DNA from: Cornus controversa
Taxonomy: Eukaryota; Streptophyta; Magnoliopsida; Cornales; Cornaceae
Assembly: GCA_026545225.1 (NCBI GenBank)
Contig: CM048849.1
Coordinates: 13,523,541 to 13,587,540, forward strand
Length of the DNA stretch: 64,000 nucleotides
Direction of reading: 5' to 3'
Of the stretch, positions 11,728 to 21,642 are shown piece after piece. The notes under the pieces are model-generated. The model did not search any database. It saw only the letters and a list, made by a program, of their open reading frames with translations, and was not told where the DNA came from. The position numbers were made by a program, and so were the translations under genes. Positions within the stretch are counted from its first letter, which is position 1. Each line of letters begins with the position of its first letter.

Positions 11728-13887
11728 ATGGCTCCTACCAAGGTTCGGACGACAAATAAGAAAAACTCAAAAGAAACCACTTCTGCAATGGCTAACACCA
11801 AAGTTGCCGCAAGTAGTGACAAAAACACTAAGAACCTGTCAAGTGCTAGCAGCACCTCAGCAGGTCCTATGACGCGTAACAAAACCAAAGCAATTGCTTC
11901 GCTCAAGAATCAGCAAGATTTGGTGAATCCTGCTAAACCAATGGATGTGAAAACTAAACATGTTAACACCAATGGTCCTCAGGGGGCAAAGAACTCTGGC
12001 GTAGTTTCAGAAAAGTCGGTGCCACCACATTCACCCCACTCCGTCTCTGACACCAATTCTAGTGTCGGTTCGCTCTCAGAGTCGTTACTCGAGATTTCAG
12101 AACAATCAGTCCCTTCAAAGAATGTTGGCCCTCAAGGACTTTCCTATTCGATGGTTGTCGCAGCTATGATGACTGGAACAACCTCGGTGGAAGACCAACT
12201 GGCAGTCATGGCGCGCGCAATCGAAAACCTCACAAAGACTGTCGAAGAGAAGGACTTGCAGATCGCCGCGCTAATGAGGAAGCTTGAAATTCAAAATCCT
12301 GACAAGTCAACACATTTGCCTGCGAATACTTCAAATTCCTCTCTTCAAGGTGCCCAATCAAAAGAGCGTCATCACACATCTGCGTCAAGACACATAGCTG
12401 GCGAAACTAATCCTGCTTCGCCAGTTGCTTTGTTATCTGTCCAACAGTTGCAAGATATAATAACGAACACAATCCGAGCACAGTATGGCGGCGCCCCTCA
12501 AAGCACTCTTGTGTACTCAAAACCCTACACCGAAAGAATTGACAGCTTAAAGACGCCAGTGGGATATCAACCGCCAAAGTTCTAACAATTTGATGGAAGA
12601 GGCAATCCCAAACAACATGTTGCACACTTTGTGGAGACCTGCAATAACGCTGGCACCGAAGAGGATCTCTTGGTCAAGCAATTTGTTCGTTCCCTCAAAG
12701 GGAATGCATTTGATTGGTACACGGACCTCAAAGCTAGAAGTATTGACTGTTGGGAGCAGATGGAGCGAGAGTTTCTTAACCGCTTCTACAGTACTCGTAG
12801 AACAGTAAGCATGTTAGAACTCACTAGCACGAAACAAATTAAGGACGAGCTTGTGGTCGACTATATCAATCATTGGCGAGCTCTAAGTCTTGATTGCAAA
12901 GACCGTCTTTCTGAAATATCAGCAGTCGAAATGTGTATGCAAGGCATGCACTGGGAGCTTCTTTACATTCTGCAAGGAATCAAGCCTCATACATTTAAAG
13001 AATTGGTTACTCGTGCCCATGATATGGAGCTCAGCATAACAAGTCGTGGTGCAAAGGATTTTGCCTTTCCCAATATGTCTGACAACTATCTTAAAGATGA
13101 AGAGGTTGAGTCTGAAGAGGAAGACGAAATACTTCCTAACTCGGACGATGAAATAAATACATGTTATGTTACAAGTATCGTCTCTAACAACTTGTATCAA
13201 GAAACACATCATGTTGCTTCAGTAACTTCATCTGAAAGTTCTCAGTTACATAAGATATTGAGTCAAGAAAACATTGGTAGAAGACTGGGCAGACAGGGGG
13301 CAAACCCTCCATATAAAACTCATTCAAGCTCTCCTCAAGCAACTTCAAATAGAAATGATCGGAAAATTGTGTTCACATGGAGGCCAAAAAAGAAAGTTCA
13401 AGATGTGAATAGTCTTGCAATGATCTCGCATGAATCATTGCCCATAAACACACAAGTGATGTCTCAAGAGTCAGTTTCTCGAATTGCCTCTAACAATCAG
13501 CGAAACGAAGGTCTCAAAGAAGAAAGCGAGGAACAAGAACAAAATCGTCTACAATCCCAGATGGAACAAGAGGCTAGAAAAATCAAGAGACTAGAGGAAG
13601 GAAAAGTATGGGGACCAAAGCTCGAAGATGCCGTCTGGATAGAATCTCGCAGTGGAATCAAAGCATACTGGGTGAGGTTTAATCCTCCGACATGGACCAC
13701 GACGAATGAAATACCTTTTCCTTCTGGGTGGGGAGACGAGTTCGAAGAAGATATTTCTTCTCAAGTACGAGAAGAGTATAATGAAGAAACAAAGCAAGAA
13801 AAAAATCTCCAAATTGACGCCGAGCTGATTCACACCTTTCAACACAAGCTTGGACTGTCTCCTGAGTCTTGCATAGCTAAAGACTAA
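11728..13887 (+). pseudogene. Retrotransposon gag protein with one in-frame stop
   Basis: Encodes the nucleocapsid-type protein of the Tat-like element. The plausible start is the ATG at 11728 (MAPTKVRT). The frame is open for about 285 codons, hits TAA at 12583-12585 within PKF*QFDGRGNP, and continues in the same frame to the stop at 13885-13887, about 719 codons in all. The N-terminal half is Ser/Thr/Lys-rich and includes a short predicted coiled coil (VEDQLAVMARAIENLTK). After the stop comes the retrotransposon gag core, with ETCNNAGTE, FVRSLKGNAFDWY and FLNRFYSTRRTVSM. An acidic Glu-rich segment and a charged helix follow. No zinc knuckle was seen. A single nonsense change in an otherwise open frame suggests recent inactivation. 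Confidence 0.82.
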
Positions 13888-14345
13888 GTAAAGCTAAAAG
13901 TGCTCCCCAATACGAGCCTAAACTGTCGATGACACTCCTTGACACGAGTATAAAATGTCTACCAAAAAAAAAAAAAAAAAAAGATGACACTCCTTGACAC
14001 GAGTATAAATTGTCTACTAAAAAAAAAACACTCCTTGACACGAGTATAAATTGTCTACCAAAAAAAAAAAAAAAAAGAGATGACACTCCTTGACACGAGT
14101 ATAAATTGTCGACCAAAAAAAAAAAAAAAAACACTCCTTGATACGAGTATAAACTGTCTACCAAAAAAAAAACACTCATGACATGAGTATAAACTGTCTG
14201 CATGAAAAAAAAAAACACTCCTTGATACGAGTATAAACTGTCTACTAAAAAAAAAACACTCATGACATGAGTATAAATTGTCTGCATGGAAAAAAAAATT
14301 CACTCCTTGATATGAGTATAAACAAACTTTACAAAAAAAAAAAAA
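13888..14345 (+). repeat. A-rich minisatellite, about nine units
   Basis: From 13931, units of roughly 40-55 bp contain ACTCCTTGACACGAGTATAA followed by TTGTCTACC and a run of 8-18 A. Unit starts are near 13931, 13986, 14028, 14082, 14131, 14171, 14214, 14256 and 14300. Units 6 and 8 carry the variant ACTCATGACATGAG. Length differences lie mostly in the A runs. No coding potential is assigned. Confidence 0.88.
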
Positions 14346-14424
14346 TTGAAGCTTGCAAGAGAAGAGTTGGGTGACCTGACCTGCCGCCGAGATATTGACG
14401 AATGTCTGCTGCATCGTGGTGACT

Positions 14425-14580
14425 TGGCCTGACCCCGAAGGGACAATAAGAGTGACACCGAAGTGCACTAAGGGACCCCGAAGGGACGACAATAAGAGTG
14501 ACACCGAAGTGCACTAAGGGACCCCGAATGGGACGAGTGACACCGAAGTGCACTAAGGGACCCCGAAGGGACTAATGAAT
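14425..14580 (+). repeat. Short tandem repeat in the Tat-like element
   Basis: About four copies of a unit of roughly 45 bp built from GACCCCGAAGGGAC, AATAAGAGTGACACCGAAG and TGCACTAAGG. Copies differ by small indels. It lies between the A-rich minisatellite and the purine-rich block. Confidence 0.8.
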
Positions 14581-14997
14581 GGCGTCTAGAACTCCATATT
14601 CTGAGAAAGGCGATTTGACCTGCAAGAATTGACCCAAAAAAAAAAAGAAATTGAAACTTGCCAAGAAAAGTGTTGAGGGACTCACGTAAAGTGTCTTCAA
14701 TGAATTCGATAGATCTGTTCGTCGTTCCAGAGACAGCACCAAAAGTCGAGCAGGGCCCACAAGTGGAATCTGATCTAAAAAAAAAATAGATTTGATTAAT
14801 AGCGGTCACGGAAAACAAAGTTGATAGTAAAGAAAAATGTTCCTTTCAAAGTTTAGCCACATATATATTTTGTTTCAAGCGATTATAATACAAGGAGTTG
14901 TGTAGCAGAGATGGTGTGGTGTTATAATGTCTTCTCATGAGATCTTGTGTTCAAATCTACCAAGCAACAAAAAAGAAACTTTATTTTTTTACACATC

Positions 14998-15918
14998 AAA
15001 GGAAAAGAGAAGGAAGGAAAAAAAAAGAGAAAAGAAAAAAAAAAAAAAAAAAGAAACAGGCGTGAAAAAAAAAAAAGAGAAGAAGAAGAAGAAGAGAAAA
15101 AAATAAAAGAAGAAGAAGAAGAGAAGAAAAAAAAAAAAGAAAGAAGAAAAAAAGGAGAGAAGAAGAAGAAAAAAAAAAAAGATCAGCCTCCTGGAGAAAA
15201 AAAAAAAAGAGGAAAAAAAATCAGCCGCCTGGAGAAAGAAGAGAAGAAGAAAAGAAAGAAGGAAAAAAAAAAAAAAGGAAAAAAAAAAATCAGCCGCCTG
15301 GAGAAAGAAGAGAAGAAGAAAAGAAAGAAAAAAAAAAAAAAAAGAGAAAAGAAAAGAAAAAAAAAAAGAGAGAGGAGGTGCGGCTGGAGAAAGAAGAGAA
15401 GAAGAAAAGAAAGAAGAAAAAAAAAAGAGAAAAGAAAAAAAAAAAAAAAAAGAGAGAGAGGAGGTGCGGCTGGAGAAAGAAGAGAAGAAGAAAAGAAAGA
15501 AGAAAAAAAAAAAAAAAAGAAGAAAAAAAATCAGCCGCCTGGAGAAAGAAGAGAAGAAGAAAAGAAAGAGGAAAAAAAAAAAAAGAGAGAGAGAGAGAGG
15601 AGGTGCAGCTGGAGAAAGAAGAGAAGAAGAAAAGAAAGAAGAAAAAAAAAAAAGAGAGAGGAGGTGCGGCTGGAGAAAGAAGAGAAGAAGAAAAGAAAGA
15701 AGAAAAAAAAAAGATGAGGTGGCAGTTGAAAAAAAAAAAAAAAAAACAGGCGCTGGAAGAGGAGAAAGAAAGAAAAAAAAAGAGAGAAAAAAAAAAAGAA
15801 AAGAGCAGTTGAAAAAAAAAAAAAAAAAACAGGCGCTGGAAGAGGAGAAAGAAAGAAAAAAAAAGAGAGAAAAAAAAAAGAAAAGAAAAAAAAAAAAAAA
15901 AAGGAAAAAGAAAAGAGA
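14998..15918 (+). repeat. Purine-rich tandem array of about 0.9 kb
   Basis: Almost pure A and G on the plus strand. Tandem units of about 70-85 bp share GGAGAAAGAAGAGAAGAAGA and are separated by short anchors such as TCAGCCGCCTGG or GTGCGGCTGG (near 15220, 15290, 15377, 15464, 15532, 15600, 15663). Two further units with CAGGCGCTGGAAGAGG occur near 15747 and 15830. Long reading frames here (Lys/Glu/Arg-rich forward, Phe/Ser/Leu-rich reverse) reflect composition and are not called as genes. Confidence 0.9.
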
Positions 15919-16004
15919 ACTTACAGTTGCTGTAGTTGATGAAATTTCTCTCAATTATTCTCTGAAAAGTTTGAAGTGTAAGCTACATATATATAGTGGT
16001 GGGT

Positions 16005-16210
16005 TAATCCTATTTGACATAGGATTTTCAAGACTCCAATTCCGTTTGAATATGGAAAACAACATATACTACTTGAAATTGGATAAGAAAAAAACAATTC
16101 TATTTGCAATAGGATTCTCAAGTCTTCAATTCCACTTGGACCAGAAAAAAAAATCCTATTGGCAATAGGATCCTCAAGTATTTGATTTAACTTGACAAAG
16201 AAGACATCCT
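16005..16210 (+). repeat. Three-copy repeat before the Tat-like 3' LTR
   Basis: Three diverged units of about 65 bp, each with CTATTTG.CATAGGATT followed by CTCAAG and a CAATTCC.. TTGGA-like segment (near 16008, 16098 and 16155). No coding function is assigned. Confidence 0.65.
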
Positions 16211-16304
16211 TTTTGCAGTTGAATTTTCGCACAAAAAAAAAAGCGAAATTTAAATACTTCAAGTCCCGCTTCAAATACGTGACAAACTCAACATGGCGCG
16301 AGAC

Positions 16305-16321
16305 TTAAAGTGGGGGCAATT
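16305..16321 (+). promoter_or_regulatory. Tat-like polypurine tract
   Basis: AAAGTGGGGGCAATT directly precedes the 3' LTR at 16322, the expected position and composition for the plus-strand primer. Confidence 0.8.
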
Positions 16322-16499
16322 TGTAGACATTAAAAAATTACATGATAGACCCAAAATACAATTTGGGTTTATCTTCAGTTTAGCCCACTTTAAAATATGA
16401 CCCAATGAGTCAGATAATTTGAAGCCAGACCCACCACAAATAAATAAGTTATGGGCTGGTCTAAATTGTCTAAGAAGTCAAAGCCCACTTGAAAATGGG

Positions 16500-16552
<53 letters not shown>

Positions 16553-16995
16553 AATTATCAAAATTATCATAAAAGATAATTATAGGATAATTATTAAAGA
16601 AAAAGAAAGTTACAAATCTACCCCTCTGATGAGCCTATAAATAAAGGTCCAGAGGTGGGAGAAGAGAGGACCAGAAGATTCTCAGAAAAAGCTGAAACTC
16701 TGCAGAACTCTTCACTCAAAATCCAGAACTCCAAAGCATCTAAACCCTGAAGGAGAAGAACAACAAGCACATCATCCACGTGCCGTTCTTCAACAAAGTT
16801 GCAATTCAATTCAAGATCAAGCTCTAGCAGCCCTTGAAGCCGGATTACCAAGGAGATCGAATCAGAGGACATTATCTTCATATTTCTTTTGTAAAGATTT
16901 ACAGAGGATTGTACCCTTTTTCTTGAATCAATAATAATTGTTTATTTGTCACTAATTTTCGTTCCTAGATTTTTGGACACGAAATTTGTGTGTAC
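16322..16995 (+). repeat. Tat-like 3' LTR lacking its terminal base
   Basis: Matches 11001-11640. It is longer because of an (AT)n expansion at 16503-16547. It ends ...TGTGTAC where the 5' copy ends ...TGTGTACA. The next base already belongs to the Tekay LTR, and GTAC is shared by both sequences at the join. Confidence 0.88.
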
Positions 16996-18283
16996 TTTAT
17001 TATAATCTACTTGTGAATGATTTGTCTTATGATGATAATTTCATGTTGGATGATTTGAAATAACGGTTTGTGCAAATTTAAATTATAATGCACCTTGTTA
17101 TTTTATATTGCATATTGGAATGTATCTATGCATTTTATTTTGGCATGTAAGGATTGCCCAGCATGTTAGGATCGCCCATACCTAATAAGGTATCTATGTA
17201 TTTTATTTGGCATGTAAGTATTGCCCGGCGTGTCAGGATCGCCCATACCTAATAAGGTATCTATGCATTTTATTTGGCATGTCAGGATCGCCCGGCGTGT
17301 CAGGATCGCCCATACCTAATAAGGTATCTATACATTTTATTTGGCGTGTCAGGATTGCCCATACCTAATAAGGTATCTATACATTTTATTTGGCGTGTCA
17401 GGATCGCCCATATCTAATAAGATATCTATACATGTATGCATATGTTTTCTTTATTTTGAACTTAAAGAATGTGTTCATTGTTGGATGATAAGGGTTTGTT
17501 GGAACAATGTATAAGATGATTTTACTTCTGAAAATATGAACTAAACAGGAAATGACTAGTATGTATATATCTATACCTATTAAGGTATCAAAAGATTAAA
17601 TGATGGCATGTTAGGATTGCTTAAACTTGATATTATTTCATGTTATATTTATTTCTGATGAACTTAAGAAATGTGATCACTTTTGTGTAATAAGGATTTG
17701 GGTGGAATATTATCATTAATGACTGTTGTTTTGAAAACATGAAACTGGAATAAGAATAGCTTGTATGTTAAATCTATTGTTTTCTTTTGTGTCCCTTATA
17801 CTGAGGGTATGTATATTGGTTCTCTGATTGGGATGTAGTAGATAGAACTTGCTCGTGGGTTTAACCCACTTTGTTGATATTTCAGGTTTCAGACAGGTTC
17901 CATTGCAAGGATAGAGTTTTAGGGTTAGTTGTGGCAGACATCTCTTCTCATCGGTCACAGGGTAGAAATCTATTCTCTTATTCAAGGGTCAGACTATGGA
18001 CTCTTTTAGAGGTTTTGGTTGTTGGTTTTAAATTAGAGTATTAAACTTGTGTTTATTCTGGTTAAGGGGTTCTTGCGTTACGGGACTTCCAAATTGTATT
18101 AGCAGACATATAACTATTTATTTATCGGTTATTTCAGTTCAGTGGAATTTTCTGTTTACCTTTTAGAATATATTTTAGTCTGTCTTTTGTATTCTATGCT
18201 TGTTGCTACCAGTTGCATGTATCTCCCAGGTTTTGTGTATGAGACTGGCCACCTCATGAGCGAAATTTTCTGGGGCTATTTCA
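16996..18283 (+). repeat. Tekay 5' LTR, second segment
   Basis: Nearly identical to 23963-25249. It contains the tandem array at 17113-17434 and ends CTATTTCA directly before the PBS. LTR sequence equivalent to 21748-23962 (about 2.2 kb) is absent between this segment and the first one at 10901-11000. Confidence 0.88.
17113..17434 (+). repeat. LTR-internal tandem array with palindromic core
   Basis: About five units of 48-72 bp built from GGCGTGTCAGGATCGCCC and ATACCTAATAAGGTAT, the latter an inverted repeat able to form a small hairpin. The same array occurs at 24100-24396 in the 3' LTR, and a decayed version lies at 26375-26525 in the solo LTR, so it is a family feature. Confidence 0.85.
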
Positions 18284-18285
18284 TT

Positions 18286-18297
18286 TGGTATCAGAGC
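18286..18297 (+). promoter_or_regulatory. Tekay primer binding site (initiator tRNA-Met)
   Basis: TGGTATCAGAGC begins two bases after the LTR ends at 18283. It is the exact sequence usually complementary to plant initiator tRNA-Met. Confidence 0.9.
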
Positions 18298-18435
18298 ATT
18301 CCCGGTTCAAGTATCCTCAAGTCTGTAGGGTCCGTCGTAAGGTATCTTCCGCATTGCGTATTCTGATAAATAGAATCTAAGTAGAGGGTTTATTGTACTC
18401 TATATATCTTAGTCTATTATTGGGATTTTATTTAG

Positions 18436-21400
18436 ATGTCGCCCCGTAGGAGGAGGAAGGCGAACCACAACTAAGGTCAGGATAATGTTCTGGATGAAAA
18501 TGTAGGACTTCTTCTCGATTTGGTAGTCGTGATCACTTAGGCTGTAGGTACAGGAGTGGCGACTGCTCTTTAGAATTAGCCGCCACCACAACAGCCACTG
18601 TAAATGGTGCGTATTCCATTACCAGTGGAACAATCTAACAGTTGGGAAGGATTCAAAAGTATTTCACATGAGGGAATTCCTGGACTTACAGAAGAAGGAC
18701 AGGACAATCGCAGGGTCGGAGCAGAAGTTGACTAATTTATCATTGTTGCACTTAAGGAGGTGAACACTGAAGAGAATAAGGTGATCTATTTTGTGAAGGG
18801 ATTGATTTAGATTACTCAACAGGTTATTGTGGGTACTATAGTTTATTTCACTTACACTCAGGTGGTTGATGCTGCATTGCAGCATTGTCAAATAAGGAGG
18901 GAGTATAGGAAATGATATGGGAGAAACGAAATGATAGATACTCCGCTAGCCAGATAGTGGAAAAAAAAATGAAAATAGTAGGGCAATATGTTTAATAGAT
19001 GAACTATGGGAGGGTTTATAACATCATGCCATATGATGAGTAGACTCTTCAGGTGATTGAGGGTAGGATACCGATAAAGGGGTAACTTTGATTGTGTTCT
19101 TATTTGATACTGGGCATCTCACTCTTTTGTGTCTCAGTCGTTTGTTAGGATATCGGGTATACTTATTCAGTCATGTAATTCTCAACTTACTATAACTACA
19201 CCATTGGGAGTTAGTACAGTATTACGGGCACGTTGTAGTCAAGTCACTATAGGCATTGGCAATCTCAGGTTCTTAGTGGACCTATTGGTCCTAGACATGA
19301 ATTCATATGATGTTATAGTCAGGATGGATTGGTTATCGAATTATTATGCCCATGTCAATTGCCATGATCAGGCAATTCTTTTGTTATACCGGGTCAGGAG
19401 GTGTATTTGATTGTTATACCACAATCAAATGAAGGGTCTAGAACTCGCCTATTCTTTATTAGTGAGGAGTCTCCGGAGGGAAATACAGTTTCTACAGATC
19501 TCATTCCAGTGGTACGAGACTTTCAGGATGTGTTTTAGGAAATTCCAAGACTACCACCGAGTCGTGGGATAGACTTTGAAATTTATATAGCGTCAGGTAC
19601 CAGGCCTACTTATAGGTCAGAGGAGAATCATGCCAGACATCTTTGTATCACTTTGTAAACACTAAGAGATAGTCAGTTGTATGCAAATTTTGAGAAGTGT
19701 GATTCCTGGTAGAGGGAGGTGAAGTTCTTGGGTTATATAGTATCTGAGAAGGGATAGCGGTTGATCCAAACAAGGTGTCCGCGGTATTAGAGCTGGGGGG
19801 GCAACCTACCTCACCCATGGAGATTCGTAGTTTTCTGGGGTAGTTGGTTATTGTTATAGGTTCATTCAAGGCTTTTCGAAGATTGTTAGCCATCTCACCC
19901 ATGTACCTAAAAAGGGTGTGCCTTTCATTTCTAATGATTCTTGTTAGACGACATTTGATGAGTTAAAGAACAGGTTGACAACTGCACCTGTTCAAGCTAC
20001 CCTTTAGTGTGGCATTGAGTACTTGGTATGTACCGATGCATCATTGTAAGGTCTGGGGTGTGTGTGGACTCTGCCATGAGGACCTGGTGACATTATCTCT
20101 TGGGAAAGACTTTTGTTCAACGACCATAAGAGGTTGCAGTATATGTTTTTACAGGAAAAATGTTGATAATTTAGCTGATATTTTTGTAGCATGTGTAGTG
20201 GTCACACCTACTATCATTTGGAGGATAATTTCAGATCAGCTTACTGACTCGTAGTGTGTAAAGAAGGTGGCTGAGTTGAAATCTGGATAGGTACCATTTT
20301 ATACAGTGGGTACAGATGGAGGTGGGCATGATGAGTGAGACCTACAATTCTCAGTTTTTGGTATGCTTGAGAGGGGATAAGATGTACCAAGACATGAAAT
20401 GACAGTTTTGGTGGGCAGGCATGAAGAGGGACATAACTATATTTGTCTCTAAGTGCAACAGTGGTCAGATGATCAAGATTGATCACCAGAGACCGCCAGA
20501 GTCTTTGCAACCACTGCCTATACCGGAGTGGAAGTGGGAGAGCCTCTCTATGGATTTCAATGTGGGACTTCCCACCTCACAATGAAACCATGATGTTATT
20601 TGGGTGATAGTGGACAGGCTTACGAAATTATCACATTTCTTGCCATACGCTTGAGTTACACCTTAGAGTAGTATGCGAAGCTTTACATTACAGAGATAAT
20701 GAAGCTTCATGGTGTGTCTTTGTCCATTATATCGGATAGAGATTCGAGTTTTGTTTCAGGGTTTTGGGAGAGCTTTCAGCAAACAATGGGTACAGCTTCG
20801 CACCTCAGTACAACTTATCACCTTTAGACCGATGGTCAGACTGAAAGGGTTAATCAGATTTTGGAGGATATGTTACGAGCATGTGTACTAGACTTCAAGG
20901 GCAATTGGGAGACTTATTTGCCGTTGGTTGAGGTTGCCTATAACAATAGTTATCAAAAGACTATTGATATGGCACCATTTGAGGCTCTGTACGGACCACC
21001 GTGTAGATCACCGATTTGCTGGTTAGAAGTTGGAGAAAATAAGTTTTTGGGCCCTGAGTTCATTAAGGACAAGTCAGAAAAAGTTGTCTTTATTAGAGAC
21101 CGTATGTGGACTGCGCAAAGCAGACAGAAAAGTTATGCTGACCGAAGAACTCGTGCACTAGAGTTCAAAGTGGGGGATCAAGTTCTGCTCAAGGTTTCCC
21201 CCATGAAGGGAGTTATGCGGTTCAGAAGGAAAGGGAAGCTGGCACCTCATTCTGTAAGTCCTTTTATGATTACTGACAAGGTGGGAGCGGTAGCGTATAG
21301 ACTGACGTTACCGGACACTATGTATAGGGTGCACAATGTCTTTCATGTTTCTATGCTACGGAAGTTCCTTAGAGATGATGATACTTACTAGCACATTGAG

Positions 21401-21642
21401 GTTGGAGAGACTGAGTTGCAGCAAGATGCAACATATGTAGAGCAACCTTATTGTATTCTTGACCGTAGGGATCAGGTTTTTCGTTCTAAAACCATTCCAT
21501 TAGTTCGAGTTCAGTGGAGCCACCATAGCGAGGCGGAGTCCACTTGGGAAAGGGAGGATGAAATGAAAGCAAAGTATCCAGAGTTTTCTTTTGGGTATGA
21601 GCTGAATTTCGAGGACGAAATTCCTCTTTTTAGGGGGAAGAA
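18436..21642 (+). pseudogene. Tekay gag-pol remnant with reverse transcriptase core deleted
   Basis: Gag begins at the ATG at 18436 (MSPRRRRKANHN then stop) and is riddled with stops to about 18915. Protease (about 19095-19420) keeps FDTG and VRMDWLSNYYAHV. At about 19620 the text jumps from the start of reverse transcriptase to a segment close to its C-terminus (HARHL...FEKCDSW), so the catalytic core with its YxDD box is missing. RNase H is fragmentary (about 19965-20130). Integrase (about 20320-21060) keeps SMDFNVGLP, SDRDSSF and TDGQTERVNQ with scattered stops. A GPY/F-like module (GKLAPHSVSPF) and a chromodomain (about 21440-21600, with VRVQWSHHSEAESTWE) close the polyprotein. Many stops sit where C-to-T or G-to-A changes would create them. 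Confidence 0.88.
21627..21642 (+). promoter_or_regulatory. Tekay polypurine tract
   Basis: TTTTTAGGGGGAAGAA directly precedes the 3' LTR. It overlaps the end of the chromodomain reading frame, as is common in this lineage. Confidence 0.85.

Larger units (their letters stand above)
11001..16995 (+). mobile_element. Tat/LARD-like gypsy retrotransposon with gag only
   Basis: A 6-kb element with matching LTRs (11001-11641 and 16322-16995), a PBS, one gag-type reading frame, long low-complexity tandem repeats and a polypurine tract. It has no protease, reverse transcriptase or integrase. Gag followed by tandem repeats is typical of Tat-lineage derivatives and large retrotransposon derivatives. 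The LTRs differ at roughly ten positions by eye plus an AT microsatellite, so the insertion is fairly recent. The right TSD is missing, because the junction at 16995/16996 is a deletion. Confidence 0.82.

Noticed and set aside
13877..14818. Reverse-strand frames with repeated ILVSRSV-like text
   Set aside because: Translation of the A-rich minisatellite; length comes from repeat periodicity, not from a gene.
14947..16168. Several long Lys/Glu/Arg-rich forward frames and a long Phe/Ser/Leu-rich reverse frame
   Set aside because: They follow from the purine-only tandem repeat, overlap each other in several frames and match no protein type.
16419..16881. Small frames in the Tat-like LTR
   Set aside because: The same sequence occurs in the other LTR at 11101-11526; non-coding LTR text.
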